Assembly (NCBI GenBank): GCA_046328715.1
Contig: JAXLWB010000024.1
Coordinates: 81,132 to 145,131 of the forward strand
Reading direction: 5' to 3'
DNA from: JAXLWB01 sp046328715
Lineage (GTDB): Bacteria; Chloroflexota; Anaerolineae; Caldilineales; Caldilineaceae
DNA length: 64,000 nt
Shown here in pieces: positions 1 to 13,491 of the stretch (positions within the stretch are counted from its first letter, which is position 1; each line of letters opens with the position of its first letter). Made by a program: the position numbers and the translations under genes. The notes beneath the pieces were generated by a model. That model had not been told where the DNA came from, made no database searches, and worked only from the letters and a program-made list of their open reading frames with translations.

Positions 1-246
1 CACATTATACCAAATGTTTTGCACTTGTCCAGTCCTCAAGTGGTTGAAATTGGGAAAAATTGGGTTATTTCGTGTATTTATCGCAAATTGGTGCTAAGAA
101 AGTAGATTTTTTCTTTAATCGAAGGCAGGAAATGGTCTTAAATTTGTAAAGGAAGGCATTTTTCTTATATATTTAATAGAGTTATCTTGCAGAATACTTA
201 AATTCTTTTGGCGATGGATCAGTTTGTGAAAATTTGCTCATACGAT

Positions 247-275
247 TTGACAAGCATGTAACAGTGTGATAATCT
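247..275 (+). promoter_or_regulatory. Candidate sigma70-type promoter for rpoBC
   Basis: TTGACA at 247-252 is followed after 17 bases by TAATCT at 270-275 (GATAAT lies two bases earlier). The -35 is a perfect consensus match and the -10 is fair. A 9-bp inverted repeat (256-264 with 279-287) overlaps the spacer and -10, which would suit an operator. The start of transcription would lie roughly 500 bases before rpoB. Confidence 0.35.
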
Positions 276-353
276 TCCCTGTTACATCTTGCGCTGGGCT
301 TGTTTATCAAGCTTGTAATTACAAACGATAGCAAACTGTAGTATTCATTACAG
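256..353. promoter_or_regulatory. Cluster of TGTAA/TTACA palindromes
   Basis: Three dyads lie close together: ATGTAACAG (256-264) with CTGTTACAT (279-287), the perfect 12-mer TTGTAATTACAA (313-324), and CTGTA (336-340) with TACAG (349-353). All are built from the same TGTAA-type half-site. The repetition over about 100 bases next to a promoter-like sequence suggests binding of a dimeric regulator, though RNA hairpins are an alternative. Confidence 0.35.
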
Positions 354-730
354 CATAATGATTATTTGTTAGGCATAATCAGGAGTCGATTGAGTTGGCG
401 AGTAGAAGAATGACAATCTCACCACTCATTTAGCTCCTGATTTTGTTGTTACAACTTGGTATGCTTCTGGCTGTATCGTCGAACGTACATTTGGAAAACT
501 GAGCACAAAATTAAGTACCTAATTAATAAAGTCTTTGCATCTGAATCACCCAAACTTGCAAGACACCATTGTAGATGAAGGCGATGTACTCGTTGTCGAG
601 TTTATCAGCGCCGTCAGGCTACAGGGTGTCTTATTGTCGTTTTTCGGGCTTTCTAAATAATATTTATACGTAATTTTTCGAAACACGGGCTAGAGGGTAA
701 TTGATCTGTATTTACCTCTAGGATAGAGCT

Positions 731-766
731 GATCTTTGTTGTCAAAGATCAAGTCGATCTCTTTTT
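731..766 (+). promoter_or_regulatory. Possible attenuator-like hairpins before rpoB
   Basis: GATCTTTG (731-738) and CAAAGATC (743-750) form a perfect 8-bp stem with a 4-base loop. The right arm overlaps a second, weaker stem, AGATC (746-750) with GATCT (756-760), followed by CTTTTT. The two are mutually exclusive, as in an antiterminator/terminator pair. The second stem is short, so this is suggestive only. Confidence 0.25.
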
Positions 767-791
767 AATCTAAGCCGAGGAGCTGACGTAC

Positions 792-3700
792 ATGACACTA
801 TCTGTGAATGGAACCAGCGCTGTAAGGGGAGCGAAGCGGTTGCGCAAAAGCTATGCGCGAACGCCCACTATCCTCGATTTGCCGCGCCTTACTGAGGTGC
901 AATTGCGCAGTTTTGAATGGTTCAAATCAGAAGGGTTGAAAGAATTATTGGCAGAGATTTCGCCGATCACCAGCTTTAATAAGAATCTGGAATTACACTT
1001 TGGCGATTTCTATTTTGGCGAACCTAAATATCCCGAAGATGAATGCCGGGAACGAGACATTACCTATTCGGCTCCGCTTTGGGTCAAGGTACAGCTTGTC
1101 AACAAAGATACAGGTGAAGTAAGCGAACAAGAAGTTTTCATGGGCGATTTCCCGTTGATGACGGAATCGGCAACCTTTATCATCAACGGTAGCGAACGTG
1201 TGGTGGTAAGTCAACTCATTCGCTCGCCTGGCGTCTACTTTACGACTGAGCCGGATCGCAGCACGGGCCGCGACTTGGCAGGTGCAAAATTGATTCCCAG
1301 TCGCGGTGCCTGGTTGGAATTTGAAACCAGCAAGCGCGATATTATCAGCGTCAAGGTTGATCGCAAGCGCAAGCTGCCCGTGACGATTTTGTTGCGTGTG
1401 GCAGGCTTTGGTACCGACGACGAAATTCGCGCACTCTTTAAGGATGTCGATACGGATATTGATCATCCGTTTATTGAATCGACTCTGGAGCGCGACACAA
1501 CGGCCAATCCAACCAACAACAGCGAGAAAGGTGTCAACGATGCTCTCCTGGAGTTCTACAAGAAACTCCGCCCTGGGGATCCGCCCACCTTGGACAATGC
1601 ACGCAACTTTGTGCAGAATCTCTTTTTCTCGTCCCGCCGTTATGACATGGGGCGCGTAGGGCGCTACAAGGTGAATCGCCGTTTGGGCTTGAACATCTCG
1701 CTTGAAAATCGCATCCTGACCCAGGAAGATCTGGTTGCAGTGATCAAGCGTATCATCGAAATCAACATCGGCGAAGGCCGTCCCGATGACATTGACCATT
1801 TGGGTAACCGCCGCATCAAGACCGTCGGTGAGTTGATTCAAAACCAGTTGCGCATCGGTTTACTGCGCATGGAACGCGTGGTGCGCGAGCGTATGTCGAT
1901 TCGCGACCCTGAACAAGTAACGCCGCTCAGCCTGATCAATATTCGTCCAGTGGTCGCTGCCACGCGTGAGTTCTTTGGTGGCAGCCAGTTGAGCCAGTTT
2001 ATGGATCAGACCAATCCTTTGTCTGAACTGACCCACAAGCGCCGTCTCAGCGCTTTGGGCCCTGGTGGTCTGCGCCGCGAACGTGCTGGCTTTGATGTGC
2101 GGGATGTTCACTTCAGTCACTACGGGCGTATCTGTCCGATCGAGACACCGGAAGGTCCCAACATCGGTCTGATTGGCCAGATGGCAAGCTTTGCGCGTGT
2201 CAATGAATTTGGCTTTATCGAGACTCCCTACCGCAAGGTGCTCAAGGAAGTTGCGCCCACGATGGACAACCTGTTGGGGCACACGCTTGACACCGACGTG
2301 GAAGAGCCGGGCACCGAGAACGTGATTGCGGAGCGCAACACGGTAATTGATGCCGCTTTGGCCGAAAAGTTGGCAGCGGTGAAGGGGCTTAAGAGTGTGC
2401 GTGTCAAGCCTTATGCCAGCCGTGATGTGGTGTATCTCACGGCAGACGAAGAGGAGGAGGCGGCGATCGCACAAGCTTCATCCCGCATGAATGCGATGGG
2501 CGAATTCCAAAATCAGCGCCCTTCGGCACGCCGTGGTGAGTCGTTCCAGTTTGAACAGCCGGCGGCGTTGACCTATATGGATATTTCACCCAAGCAGATC
2601 GTCGGGGTCTCGGCGGCGTTGATTCCCTTCTTGGAACACGACGATGCCAACCGTGCTCTGATGGGTTCGAACATGCAACGCCAAGCGGTACCGTTGATCC
2701 GCCCGGATGCACCAATCGTAGGCACAGGCATGGAATGGCAAGCTGCCATCGATTCCGGTCAGGTGGTTGTGGCCAAGAATCCGGGCGAAGTCGTCAGTGT
2801 GACTGGCGATCTGGTCGTGGTCCAAGAGCAGGATGGCACTCGCCGCGAGTATCGTCTGCGCAAATACAATCGCAGCAACCAGAGCACCTGTATCGATCAG
2901 CGACCGACCGTCTTCAAAGGTGACTTTGTTGATACGGGCAGTGTACTCGCTGACAGCTCCAGCACCGAGGGCGGTGAACTAGCACTTGGCCAGAATGTGG
3001 TCGTGGCCTACATGAGCTGGGAAGGCGGCAACTTTGAAGATGCCATTCTGGTCAGCGAACGATTGATTCAGGATGACAAATATACGTCGATCCACATCGA
3101 GAAGCATGAGGTGGATGCGCGTGAAACCAAGTTAGGTCCCGAAGAGATCACACGCGACATTCCGAATGTCGGCGAAGATGCGCTGAAGGATCTGGATGAA
3201 GATGGCATCATTCGCATCGGTGCCGAAGTGACACCGGGCGACATTCTGGTCGGAAAGATTACGCCCAAGGGTGAAACCGAACTGACGCCAGAAGAGAAGT
3301 TGTTGCGTGCCATCTTTGGTGAAAAAGCCCGTGAAGTCAAGGATAGCTCGCTGCGTCTGCCGCATGGCGAACGCGGCAAGGTCGTCGATATCAAGGTCTT
3401 TGACCGTGACGAACATCGCGATTTGGCCGCTGGTGTCGAAAAGATCGTGCGCGTGAGTGTGGCTCAGCGCCGCCGCTTGACCGAAGGTGACAAGATGGCT
3501 GGTCGCCACGGCAACAAGGGTGTCATCTCGAAGGTGGTGCCAATCGAGGATATGCCCTTCCTGGAGGATGGGACTCCTGTGGATATTATCCTGAACCCGC
3601 TCGGCGTGCCAGGTCGTATGAACATCGGCCAGATTCTGGAAGCTCACTTGGGGTGGGCCGCCGGTCGTTTGGGCTTCATGGCTGAAACGCCCGTCTTTGA

Positions 3701-4670
3701 TGGTGCCAAAGAGCACGAAATCGAGGCTGAACTCTGCCGTGCCTGGTTAATTGATCGGGCCTGGCAAGCTGCCGCTGAGAATGCGTGGCTCAAGATGAAG
3801 GACGAAAATGTTTCGGCAGAAGAGTTGCGTGATGATGATGATGCGCGCAATATCTATTTGCTCGATACGTTAATTCCAGCCGGCTATGACGGTGAAAGTA
3901 TCGTCAAGAATCCTGGTTATGCACGCAACGCCTATTTGCGTGAATGGTTGCGCAATCGTGATGTCGATCCCGACCTGGTGTTGCCGACCACCTTCAATGA
4001 TCGTCGCACCACAGAGGAGTCGAATCAACTGGCGATAGATGTAGCGCTGCGCGAATGGATGCTCTACTACGGCGAGGATGCGGGTGATCTGAAGGGTGCC
4101 GAGTTGAATAAAGCGGCACAAGTGCTGAGCGAAAAGATTGACTGGCCGCTGCCCACCACAGGCAAACAAAAGCTGTATGATGGCAAGACAGGCATGCCCT
4201 ACGACTCACCGGTCACGATTGGTATTGTGCAGATGCTGAAGTTGCATCACTTGGTCGAAGACAAGGTTCATGCCCGCAGCACTGGCCCATATAGCCTGGT
4301 GACCCAACAGCCGCTGGGTGGTAAGGCACAGTTCGGTGGTCAGCGCTTTGGCGAAATGGAAGTTTGGGCGCTCGAAGCCTATGGCGCAGCGCACATCCTT
4401 CAAGAGATGCTCACCGTCAAGTCGGACGATATTACAGGACGTGTCAAGACCTACGAATCGATTGTCAAGGGCGAAGAAATTCAAAGCCCAGGTGTGCCGG
4501 AAAGCTTCCGAGTGTTGGTCAAAGAACTGCAAAGTCTTGGACTGGCCGTTGAGGTAATCAACGAGAAGAACGAAGTGATCCAGTTTGGCAAGGATGACAA
4601 CGAAGAGCGACTGCCACGTTTGGGCTTCAGCCTCAACGTACCGGGTCCAATGAGCCGCGTCAGTGAGTAA
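792..4670 (+). CDS. rpoB: DNA-directed RNA polymerase subunit beta
   Basis: RpoB, 1292 residues, forms with beta-prime the catalytic core of RNA polymerase. The sequence shows the usual beta hallmarks: the rifampicin-pocket segment with SQLSQFMDQ and THKRRLSALGPGGL near residues 395-425, the CPIETPEGPNIGLI block, MAGRHGNKG, and the C-terminal AQFGGQRFGEMEVWALEAYGAA-type region that contacts beta-prime. The residues matching E. coli D516, H526 and S531 are all wild type, so there is no visible sign of rifampicin resistance. The start at 792 is supported by AGGAG at 778-782, nine bases upstream. rpoC follows after 91 bases that hold a hairpin, so the two are surely co-transcribed. Length is normal for a lineage with few beta insertions. 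Confidence 0.99.
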   Translation: MTLSVNGTSAVRGAKRLRKSYARTPTILDLPRLTEVQLRSFEWFKSEGLKELLAEISPITSFNKNLELHFGDFYFGEPKYPEDECRERDITYSAPLWVKVQLVNKDTGEVSEQEVFMGDFPLMTESATFIINGSERVVVSQLIRSPGVYFTTEPDRSTGRDLAGAKLIPSRGAWLEFETSKRDIISVKVDRKRKLPVTILLRVAGFGTDDEIRALFKDVDTDIDHPFIESTLERDTTANPTNNSEKGVNDALLEFYKKLRPGDPPTLDNARNFVQNLFFSSRRYDMGRVGRYKVNRRLGLNISLENRILTQEDLVAVIKRIIEINIGEGRPDDIDHLGNRRIKTVGELIQNQLRIGLLRMERVVRERMSIRDPEQVTPLSLINIRPVVAATREFFGGSQLSQFMDQTNPLSELTHKRRLSALGPGGLRRERAGFDVRDVHFSHYGRICPIETPEGPNIGLIGQMASFARVNEFGFIETPYRKVLKEVAPTMDNLLGHTLDTDVEEPGTENVIAERNTVIDAALAEKLAAVKGLKSVRVKPYASRDVVYLTADEEEEAAIAQASSRMNAMGEFQNQRPSARRGESFQFEQPAALTYMDISPKQIVGVSAALIPFLEHDDANRALMGSNMQRQAVPLIRPDAPIVGTGMEWQAAIDSGQVVVAKNPGEVVSVTGDLVVVQEQDGTRREYRLRKYNRSNQSTCIDQRPTVFKGDFVDTGSVLADSSSTEGGELALGQNVVVAYMSWEGGNFEDAILVSERLIQDDKYTSIHIEKHEVDARETKLGPEEITRDIPNVGEDALKDLDEDGIIRIGAEVTPGDILVGKITPKGETELTPEEKLLRAIFGEKAREVKDSSLRLPHGERGKVVDIKVFDRDEHRDLAAGVEKIVRVSVAQRRRLTEGDKMAGRHGNKGVISKVVPIEDMPFLEDGTPVDIILNPLGVPGRMNIGQILEAHLGWAAGRLGFMAETPVFDGAKEHEIEAELCRAWLIDRAWQAAAENAWLKMKDENVSAEELRDDDDARNIYLLDTLIPAGYDGESIVKNPGYARNAYLREWLRNRDVDPDLVLPTTFNDRRTTEESNQLAIDVALREWMLYYGEDAGDLKGAELNKAAQVLSEKIDWPLPTTGKQKLYDGKTGMPYDSPVTIGIVQMLKLHHLVEDKVHARSTGPYSLVTQQPLGGKAQFGGQRFGEMEVWALEAYGAAHILQEMLTVKSDDITGRVKTYESIVKGEEIQSPGVPESFRVLVKELQSLGLAVEVINEKNEVIQFGKDDNEERLPRLGFSLNVPGPMSRVSE

Positions 4671-4671
4671 T

Positions 4672-4733
4672 TAATTGCCAATGGTGGTTTCAGAACCCCG
4701 CACGTCAGTAAGGGGTTCCGCCATTCGCAATTT
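4672..4733 (+). promoter_or_regulatory. Intercistronic hairpin between rpoB and rpoC
   Basis: The gap folds into a long imperfect hairpin. TTGCCAATGG (from about 4675) faces CCATTCGCAA (4721-4730), ATGGTGG faces CCGCCAT, and the tip is GAACCCC (4693-4699) with GGGGTTC (4712-4718). The tip contains CCGCACGTCAGTAAGGGG, which recurs with one change at 42347-42364 downstream of recF. There is no T-run, so mRNA processing or stabilisation is more likely than termination. Confidence 0.55.
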
Positions 4734-4761
4734 GTAATTCCTAAATGGAGAGATAGCATCC

Positions 4762-9444
<4,683 letters not shown>

Positions 9445-9513
9445 AGGCGGAGCACAAGGAGCAGGTTGTAGGTTGCGCCTTCTCTAGAAGTTGTGGTTGG
9501 ATACTGAAACTAG

Positions 9514-9551
9514 AAACGGGACGCTCTAGCAAGCCTAGGCGTCTCGTTTTT
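9514..9551 (+). terminator. Rho-independent terminator of rpoBC
   Basis: AAACGGGACGC (9514-9524) pairs with GCGTCTCGTTT (9539-9549) with one G-U, with an inner CTAG/CTAG stem, and is followed by TTTTTTATT. It lies 70 bases after rpoC. The remaining bases to 9678 hold nothing recognisable. Confidence 0.85.
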
Positions 9552-9678
9552 TATTCATCCGCTGGCGATGCCCGTAGGTTATCCTGACTGCTTCGCCGGG
9601 GCTGACGGTTGCGTGATCCATTCAATCAAACAAAGTGAGGTTGTTTATAGCACGCCAAACTTTTGTGGTTACAGCTAC

Positions 9679-10632
9679 TCAAACAGGTGAGGGTAGAATG
9701 GCGGATCGAAAGGTTTGATAGGGTTGAATCTGAAATTGTTCCCATAATGTCGAGGGCCACTGCGCCGTAATGACCGCACTATTGACTCCGTTGTTATGTA
9801 AACGGCGTAACCCAGCATCCAGCAGAGCTGCAAGATACTCATCTCCCAACTGTGGCGCAAGCAGTAGTTGTCCGACCTGCGCCCAGGCTCGGGGCAATCG
9901 ATAGGGAAAGCTCAACTCAATCGGATAGGGTGAATCTTCAAAGCCCAGCCAACAGATCCCTGCCAACCCTGATTCGGTCCAGAGCAACATTAAATCGGAT
10001 AGGCGACGTTTGGTCTGCACAAAGTGAAGTATCCGTTCCTGCCTGTCCGTCGAGAGGCTACTTAAAAAATTAAGAATTTCTGTTTGGTCGGTTGGCTTTG
10101 CAGGATAGACCGCCGCAGCGACTTCTGGGATGGCTTGCGGAGGCGCATAGCCTGCGAGCTCGATCCAACCACGCGATTGTGTCTCGTTGAAGAGAAAGCC
10201 TTGCTCTGCCAAGGTGGCTTCGAGCCAGGAACCTTCCGGTACGCCAAGGAGCAGACTGAGTGGACCCGCACCAACACCCCACGTTGTACTTGCCGTCAAG
10301 CCAAACGTAGATTGAGCCGCTGCCAAGAGCGCTGCCTCAACACCTTGATTTTGTGCAGCAGGAATTATTGCCAACGCGTCCAAATGTGCGCTCTTTGTAT
10401 TCACCTGGGAGTGGGCAAGCAGGAAGCCGACTGGGGTATCCGCTTCGTACGCTAGGAGAAGAAGTGCATCTTGCGCTGACGTTTGTGAGGCAAGCCAGAC
10501 GAAGACACGGCTAGAAAGCGCAAACTCATCGCCCCAGGCTGTGTTCCATAGTTCGGCGCATTGGGTCGCGACTTGTTGATGCTGAGGATTTGCCGTTGTA
10601 AAAGGGAAGGTTGAAAGAGTGAGATTGCTCAT
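9679..10632 (-). CDS. Tandem GNAT-type N-acetyltransferase
   Basis: A 317-residue protein with two GNAT-like halves. The first carries a recognisable acetyl-CoA loop (AIIPAAQNQGVEAALL), with hydrophobic beta strands before it and a helix after. The second half has a similar but more degenerate layout. The substrate cannot be told. The longest frame reaches 10698, but the ATG at 10632 is preferred because it overlaps the stop of the upstream amidase gene by four bases (ATGA), a usual sign of translational coupling. It converges on rpoC, from which it is separated by the terminator and about 130 bases. The shared operon with a cell-wall amidase is suggestive but does not establish a wall-related role. 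Confidence 0.75.
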   Translation of the reverse strand: MSNLTLSTFPFTTANPQHQQVATQCAELWNTAWGDEFALSSRVFVWLASQTSAQDALLLLAYEADTPVGFLLAHSQVNTKSAHLDALAIIPAAQNQGVEAALLAAAQSTFGLTASTTWGVGAGPLSLLLGVPEGSWLEATLAEQGFLFNETQSRGWIELAGYAPPQAIPEVAAAVYPAKPTDQTEILNFLSSLSTDRQERILHFVQTKRRLSDLMLLWTESGLAGICWLGFEDSPYPIELSFPYRLPRAWAQVGQLLLAPQLGDEYLAALLDAGLRRLHNNGVNSAVITAQWPSTLWEQFQIQPYQTFRSAILPSPV

Positions 10633-11354
10633 GGTTGTGAAGTTGGCTGATTGGTCAAAAAGCAAAGAATGCCGTCGCTGATCCCTTTTGCCGCCCATGC
10701 TCTATGTTTGGTGAGTAGCTCTTGGTCGCCACCCAAAAAGCCAATTTCGATAATAGCGGCTGGCGTGGTGGGCGCAATCTTTTGCCAGGCGTGATACTCT
10801 GTCATATTGTGCGTGATGGTGTCTGGGTTCGTGGCTAGTTTTGTTGCCGTGTGATATGTGTCTTCCAGGCACGCAACCAAACGATCGTCGATCTCCGAAA
10901 TTTGGCTCGAACTGCTATGAGCCACTTTAAAGCCACTGTTGTCGATGCAACTATCCGCGTGAATGCTTAGCAATGTATCTACCTCTAGATTGTCCAAACG
11001 GGGATCAAACTCTTCTAAGATCGTGACCGATGCGCCGGCTTGTGTTAGTCGTTTGCCCACACGTTGGGCAACCTCAGCGACGACATCGGCTTCTTTTAGG
11101 GTCACAGTGCCGTCTGCATCCTCACAGGTTGCGCCTGAATCATTGCCAGCATGGCCACTAATAAGTGCAATGTGCTTGTTGAAGACTGCCCACACAAACC
11201 GTTGTGCCGGAACTCCATCTTCGCTCATCACTCCATAGCCCAAGGCACGCGCAACGATCAGCCCAATCGCAAGCAGCACAAGGAAACTTATTGCGATGAA
11301 AATTCGTTGCAATTGATGGATAGATCGCTGACGCATGGAATGTGATTTTTGCAT
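10629..11354 (-). CDS. Membrane-anchored N-acetylmuramoyl-L-alanine amidase (amidase_3)
   Basis: About 241 residues. One hydrophobic segment near the N-terminus (IFIAISFLVLLAIGLIVARA) anchors or exports the enzyme. The rest matches the zinc amidase_3 fold that cuts the bond between muramic acid and the peptide stem. Putative ligands are the His of ALISGHAGNDSG, the Glu of LKEADVV, and the His of LLSIHADS. The late catalytic Glu is in PAAIIEIGFLGG. The longer frame starts at a TTG (11387). ATG at 11354 is chosen, with ATG 11336 as alternative; neither has a strong ribosome site. It is transcribed divergently from the RodZ-like gene and overlaps the downstream GNAT by four bases. Confidence 0.8.
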   Translation of the reverse strand: MQKSHSMRQRSIHQLQRIFIAISFLVLLAIGLIVARALGYGVMSEDGVPAQRFVWAVFNKHIALISGHAGNDSGATCEDADGTVTLKEADVVAEVAQRVGKRLTQAGASVTILEEFDPRLDNLEVDTLLSIHADSCIDNSGFKVAHSSSSQISEIDDRLVACLEDTYHTATKLATNPDTITHNMTEYHAWQKIAPTTPAAIIEIGFLGGDQELLTKHRAWAAKGISDGILCFLTNQPTSQP

Positions 11355-11366
11355 CCTTTGCTGAAA

Positions 11367-11395
11367 TTGACAAAGGCAATCGTGCAAGATAGACT
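11367..11395 (+). promoter_or_regulatory. Strong promoter of the RodZ-like gene
   Basis: TTGACA (11367-11372), a 17-base spacer and TAGACT (11390-11395). Transcription would begin around 11402, only a few bases before the ATG at 11406, so the mRNA is probably leaderless. No Shine-Dalgarno sequence is present. The promoter lies inside the 5' part of the divergent amidase transcript region. Confidence 0.65.
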
Positions 11396-11405
11396 CTAGA
11401 ATAAC

Positions 11406-12815
11406 ATGTTTAACTATCGCTCAAACAATGGTTCTGTGGCAAAAGAACGCGATGGCGGTGCGAAGCATATTGCTGCTCAGACCATCGGTGTACAATTGCG
11501 AGAACGTCGTGAGGCACTTGGTGCTACACTGGCCGAGATCGAATCTGCAACGAAAATTCGCCAAAAATACCTCTCTGCACTTGAGTCCGATGAGTGGCAG
11601 ATGTTGCCTGGAGAAGTGATCGGTCGTGGCTTCCTGCGCAATTATGCTGCTTATTTGGGATTAGAATCAAACGAACTGGTCGAACGTCGTCGCGCCATCA
11701 CTGAACCAGGTGTGATCAATATTCTCTCCAACACAAGCGCTGGAGTCAGGCTTCCAGAGGAGCGCGAGGTCGATTACCGCCCGCGCGAAATGGATTTGCG
11801 CGAAGATCCGGATGTAATTGAAAGTCGCCAGGTGAGTGTTGGCCCCTATTTGGTGGGGTTGTTGGCCGTGGCCTTGCTTGCCCTGATTGGTTGGAGCTTG
11901 TATCAATATGGTGGTGAGGTACGCACGCAATTTGCAAAATTGGCGGACTCCGTAGGCACCACGCTAACCACGGCTATGGCTCGCCCCGCCACTGCAACCC
12001 CACGCCCTCCTACCCCGACAACCGTCGCTACATCGCTCCAGGAAGCTCCTACGGTACAATCTGATCCAAATGGTACGAATCCAGTGGCTGTCCAACCGAC
12101 GGCTACAAGCAGCGATCAGGCGGCTGGCGTACTTGTTTTACCAACTGCTACCAATACTCCAGAGGTTGCGGCAACACCCGCTCCCGAGCAGCCAACCGCA
12201 GCCCCTACTCAGCCGCCGCCAACGTCTACGCCACAACTGTCAACATTATCGGCTGCTGCAAATTTGCGCTCTGGCCCGGGGACGGACTTTGAAATTACCG
12301 GCGCCGGTCAACCTGGTGAGCAGATTAAGATCGTAGGCCGTTCGGCAGATGGACAATGGTTTTTGCTGGATAGCAACGTCTGGGTCTTTGCGCAACTTGT
12401 TACCAATCCACCGGCAAATGCGCCCGTTGCTGGACAGGCTGCAACTCCTACTGCCGCTGCCCCACAGGAGACAGCGACAGCCGTGGTCGAACAACCAACG
12501 GCGGCACCTCCGCCCGCTGTTGTTGCTGCTGCTTGCCCAAATTCAGATGCCGTAGTTACTTTCCCAGGTGTAAACCAAGTCCTGGCCGGTTCGGTGACAG
12601 TCAGTGGCGTTGCCAATCGCGAACCTTTCCAATATTGGAAAGTTGAGGTCAATGGCGTTGTGGTGGGGACTGGAAATGTGCCGGTGGGTGGAGGGTCACT
12701 GCTGAGTTTTGATAGTAATAGCTTCCCCAATGGAGCCGCTACTCTGGTGTTGACCTCGGTGGACATTACAGGAAACTTTAGCGACTGTGCGGTACAGGTT
12801 GTGATTCAGAATTAA
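11406..12815 (+). CDS. RodZ-like HTH membrane protein with SH3b and Ig-like domains
   Basis: A 469-residue membrane protein. Residues about 25-95 form a RodZ-type Cro/C1 helix-turn-helix (LRERREALGATLAEIE, then a second helix pair with LPGEVIGRGFLRNYAAYLGL). One transmembrane segment sits at about 144-165 (VGPYLVGLLAVALLALIGW). A Pro/Thr/Ala-rich linker leads to an SH3b domain at about 277-335, marked by AAANLRSGPGTDFEI and DGQWFLL. A second linker and an Ig-like C-terminal domain (about 378-469) with Cys at each end follow. RodZ proteins link MreB to the membrane in cell-shape control. Here the large exterior SH3b/Ig part suggests wall binding. No mreB lies in the window, so the shape role is inferred. 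Confidence 0.8.
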   Translation: MFNYRSNNGSVAKERDGGAKHIAAQTIGVQLRERREALGATLAEIESATKIRQKYLSALESDEWQMLPGEVIGRGFLRNYAAYLGLESNELVERRRAITEPGVINILSNTSAGVRLPEEREVDYRPREMDLREDPDVIESRQVSVGPYLVGLLAVALLALIGWSLYQYGGEVRTQFAKLADSVGTTLTTAMARPATATPRPPTPTTVATSLQEAPTVQSDPNGTNPVAVQPTATSSDQAAGVLVLPTATNTPEVAATPAPEQPTAAPTQPPPTSTPQLSTLSAAANLRSGPGTDFEITGAGQPGEQIKIVGRSADGQWFLLDSNVWVFAQLVTNPPANAPVAGQAATPTAAAPQETATAVVEQPTAAPPPAVVAAACPNSDAVVTFPGVNQVLAGSVTVSGVANREPFQYWKVEVNGVVVGTGNVPVGGGSLLSFDSNSFPNGAATLVLTSVDITGNFSDCAVQVVIQN

Positions 12816-12840
12816 CTCGAATGAGTGCAAGTTGTAGGCT

Positions 12841-12893
12841 AGTAAGTCAGTGGACAGTGGGACAGTAACTGACTCGCTGTCCACTGACTTACT
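12841..12893. terminator. Long hairpin of the GACAGT family between convergent genes
   Basis: A perfect 17-bp stem: AGTAAGTCAGTGGACAG (12841-12857) with its complement at 12877-12893, loop of 19 bases. The loop repeats the motif (GGGACAGTAACTGAC). It can serve the RodZ-like gene and def, which converge here. The unit GACAGT recurs at 18680, 51950 and 59631. Confidence 0.65.
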
Positions 12894-12948
12894 GGTCTAC
12901 CAGAGTAATCGTTTGTTTCTGCTAGATATAGTCAACTCGTCGCCATTC

Positions 12949-13491
12949 CTACGCAATCGATTTTTCAACTGGAATTAGCTCCGCCTCGCCTTTTTCGTTT
13001 TCTACCACTCGATAGATGGTTTCAGCGTGATCGGTCATCAATATGCCCTGTAAATGATCGATTTCGTGTTGAAAGATGCGTGCCAGCCAGTCATACGCTT
13101 TGATGCGTACCTCTTTGCCATAGCGATTCTGCGCCTTTACCAGGACGTAGGTGGCGCGTTTTACATCTGCTGCCATGCCAGGAATACTCAGGCAACCTTC
13201 CTGACCTACCTCTTCCCCTTTGGCCTTGATGATCTCTGGGTTGATCAATTCGTACACCCGCATTGTCTCTTCAGGTTTTTCCTCATCGTCCGGGTATTCG
13301 ACAACGGCAATGCGTTGCGCGATCCCAACCTGAGGGGCTGCCAAACCAACGCCAGGTGCATCACGAAGGGTTTCCAGCATGTTGTCGAGCAACTTGTGTA
13401 ACGCAGGGCCAAAGTCCCGCACCTTGGCCGTGGGCTGATGCAAAATTGTTCCGTTGGTTGCTTTGGTCGTAATAATTTTCAGTAGAGCCAT
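12949..13491 (-). CDS. def: Peptide deformylase
   Basis: A 180-residue deformylase that removes the formyl group from the initiator methionine of new proteins. All three signature motifs are intact: GVGLAAPQVG, EGCLSIPG (metal-binding Cys) and QHEIDHLQG (two metal His and the catalytic Glu). The longest frame runs to 13554, but ATG 13491 gives the normal start MALLKIITTK and normal length, so the upstream 21 codons are rejected. The insertion region PDDEEKPEETMRVYELINPEI is typical of type I/III variation. It stands alone and converges with the RodZ-like gene. Confidence 0.95.
   Translation of the reverse strand: MALLKIITTKATNGTILHQPTAKVRDFGPALHKLLDNMLETLRDAPGVGLAAPQVGIAQRIAVVEYPDDEEKPEETMRVYELINPEIIKAKGEEVGQEGCLSIPGMAADVKRATYVLVKAQNRYGKEVRIKAYDWLARIFQHEIDHLQGILMTDHAETIYRVVENEKGEAELIPVEKSIA

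Larger units (their letters stand above)
1..791. other. Noncoding leader region upstream of rpoB
   Basis: About 790 bases with no convincing gene, clearly more AT-rich than the coding sequence that follows. The ribosomal protein genes (rplJ/rplL) that often precede rpoB are not here. It holds a candidate promoter near 247-275, a cluster of TGTAA/TTACA palindromes at 256-353, an inverted repeat pairing 377-385 with 434-442, another pairing about 561-574 with 619-631, and a small hairpin with a T-run at 731-766. The long untranslated stretch suggests that rpoBC is controlled at the RNA or promoter level. That is inference. Confidence 0.6.

Noticed and set aside
535..657. Short frame before rpoB whose product faintly recalls the start of a thioredoxin
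   Set aside because: The likeness is limited to a dozen residues, lacks the CxxC motif, and has no start codon or ribosome site. It could be a gene scrap but cannot be supported.
993..1841. Long antisense open frame opposite rpoB (282 codons)
   Set aside because: Lies wholly within rpoB. The product has no recognisable domain and reads like a reverse complement of a conserved gene.
1977..2080. Possible rifampicin-resistance substitutions in RpoB
   Set aside because: The residues matching D516, H526 and S531 of E. coli are all wild type.
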